Source of the DNA: Candidatus Omnitrophota bacterium
GTDB lineage: Bacteria; Omnitrophota; Omnitrophia; Omnitrophales; Aquincolibacteriaceae
Direction of reading: 5' to 3'
Assembly (NCBI GenBank): GCA_016196565.1
Contig: JACPXK010000037.1
Coordinates: forward strand, 1-14,511
Length of the DNA stretch: 14,511 nucleotides
The notes beneath the pieces were generated by a model. It worked only from the letters and a program-made list of their open reading frames with translations, was not told the DNA's origin and did no database searches. A program made the translations under genes and the position numbers. Shown piece by piece: positions 13,944-14,511 of the stretch. Each line of letters begins with the position of its first letter. Position 1 is the stretch's first letter.

Positions 13944-14511
13944 ATGGCTGAACCGACCTCTCAAAGCTTTCCTTTTTTGTGGGGCGCTGCCACAAGTTCC
14001 CATCAAGTCGAAGGCAATAACTGCGCGAACGATTGGTGGGAGTGGGAAACGCAAGGTAAATTCAAAGAACCTTCCGGCCTTGCCTGCAATCAATACGATC
14101 TTTTCCGTGAAGATATCGAATTAATTTCCCGCCTTGGCCACAATGCCCACCGTTTCAGCCTGGAATGGAGCCGCTTAGAACCGCAGGAAAATCAATGGAA
14201 TGAAGATGCCTTCAAACATTATGAGGAAATTTTCAAAGAACTCAAAGCGCGTCACATTGAGCCGGTGGTCACGCTTCATCATTTCACCAATCCGGTTTGG
14301 TTCAATCAAAACGGGGGATGGCTGGGTGAAAAATCGTCCTTTTACTTTAACCGTTATGTGGAAAAAGCGGTGCGCGCTTTCGGGCGTTATGTGCGGTTTT
14401 GGGTCACCATTAATGAACCGCTGATTTATCTTTATTACGGTTTTTATGCCGGCGAATGGCCGCCGGGAATTAAATCTTATCCGCAATCGTTACAGGTCAT
14501 ACGCGCGTTTC
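13944..14511 (+). CDS. Glycoside hydrolase family 1 (beta-glucosidase-like), N-terminal part only
   Basis: An open frame from ATG 13944, five bases after the lepB stop, runs off the window end after 189 codons. FPFLWGAATSSHQVEG near the start, RFSLEWSRLEP, and VTLHHFTNPVWF followed by GGW are the typical early GH1 motifs. WVTINEP carries the TxNEP acid/base glutamate. The nucleophile motif (I/V-T-E-N-G) would lie beyond the window. GH1 enzymes hydrolyse beta-glucosides, beta-galactosides or phospho-beta-glycosides. There is no signal peptide, so it is probably cytoplasmic. Substrate class cannot be decided from this half. It appears to be part of the same operon, with only a weak ribosome binding site. 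Confidence 0.92.
   Translation, partial: MAEPTSQSFPFLWGAATSSHQVEGNNCANDWWEWETQGKFKEPSGLACNQYDLFREDIELISRLGHNAHRFSLEWSRLEPQENQWNEDAFKHYEEIFKELKARHIEPVVTLHHFTNPVWFNQNGGWLGEKSSFYFNRYVEKAVRAFGRYVRFWVTINEPLIYLYYGFYAGEWPPGIKSYPQSLQVIRAF

Noticed and set aside
13306..13995. A 229-codon open frame on the minus strand
   Set aside because: It is antisense to lepB, whose Ser-Lys dyad and motifs are intact. No family features appear in the antisense product.

Overview
The window is a dense, single-strand (+) stretch of bacterial chromosome. It holds 14 protein genes, two of them cut by the window edges, and no RNA genes. Cell-envelope features (PlsC-type acyltransferase, BatD/BatE, signal peptidase I, several exported or membrane proteases) point to a Gram-negative bacterium. 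The gene mix and the small TGTCAT...ATGACA palindromic repeats resemble uncultured lineages such as Omnitrophota or Elusimicrobiota. That placement is inference only; no taxonomic marker here is decisive.

Region 1 (1-4260) is a tightly packed cluster: the end of a lysophospholipid acyltransferase, an endonuclease/exonuclease/phosphatase-fold enzyme, a Ste24-like M48 membrane protease, an exported TPR protein with a gluzincin (HExxH) domain, and an orphan ParB-family protein. Genes abut or overlap throughout, which suggests one transcript.

Region 2 (4244-4386) is the only real intergenic gap. It holds a good sigma-70-type promoter (TTGACA, 17 nt, TAAAAT) and a 78-bp palindromic repeat that would lie in the 5' leader of the next operon.

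Region 3 (4387-14511) looks like one long operon: batD, batE, trpB, trpA, ruvX, an M16 zinc protease, rpe, lepA, lepB and a truncated family 1 glycoside hydrolase. Most junctions are ATGA stop/start overlaps. The genes serve unrelated functions: envelope stress/aerotolerance, the last step of tryptophan synthesis, DNA/RNA processing, pentose phosphate metabolism, translation and protein export.

The most interesting signal is a family of small repeats: three intact copies (2148-2215, 4291-4368, 6302-6386) and one 14-nt fragment (9518-9531). Each intact copy has perfect complementary ends (TGTCAT.../...ATGACA) enclosing three hairpins, so it can fold as a cloverleaf. Each copy sits at the 5' end of a gene for an exported protein, is open in that gene's frame, and ends with ATGACA in frame just before the hydrophobic signal segment. 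The fragment supplies the stop codon of ruvX and abuts the ribosome binding site of the next gene.
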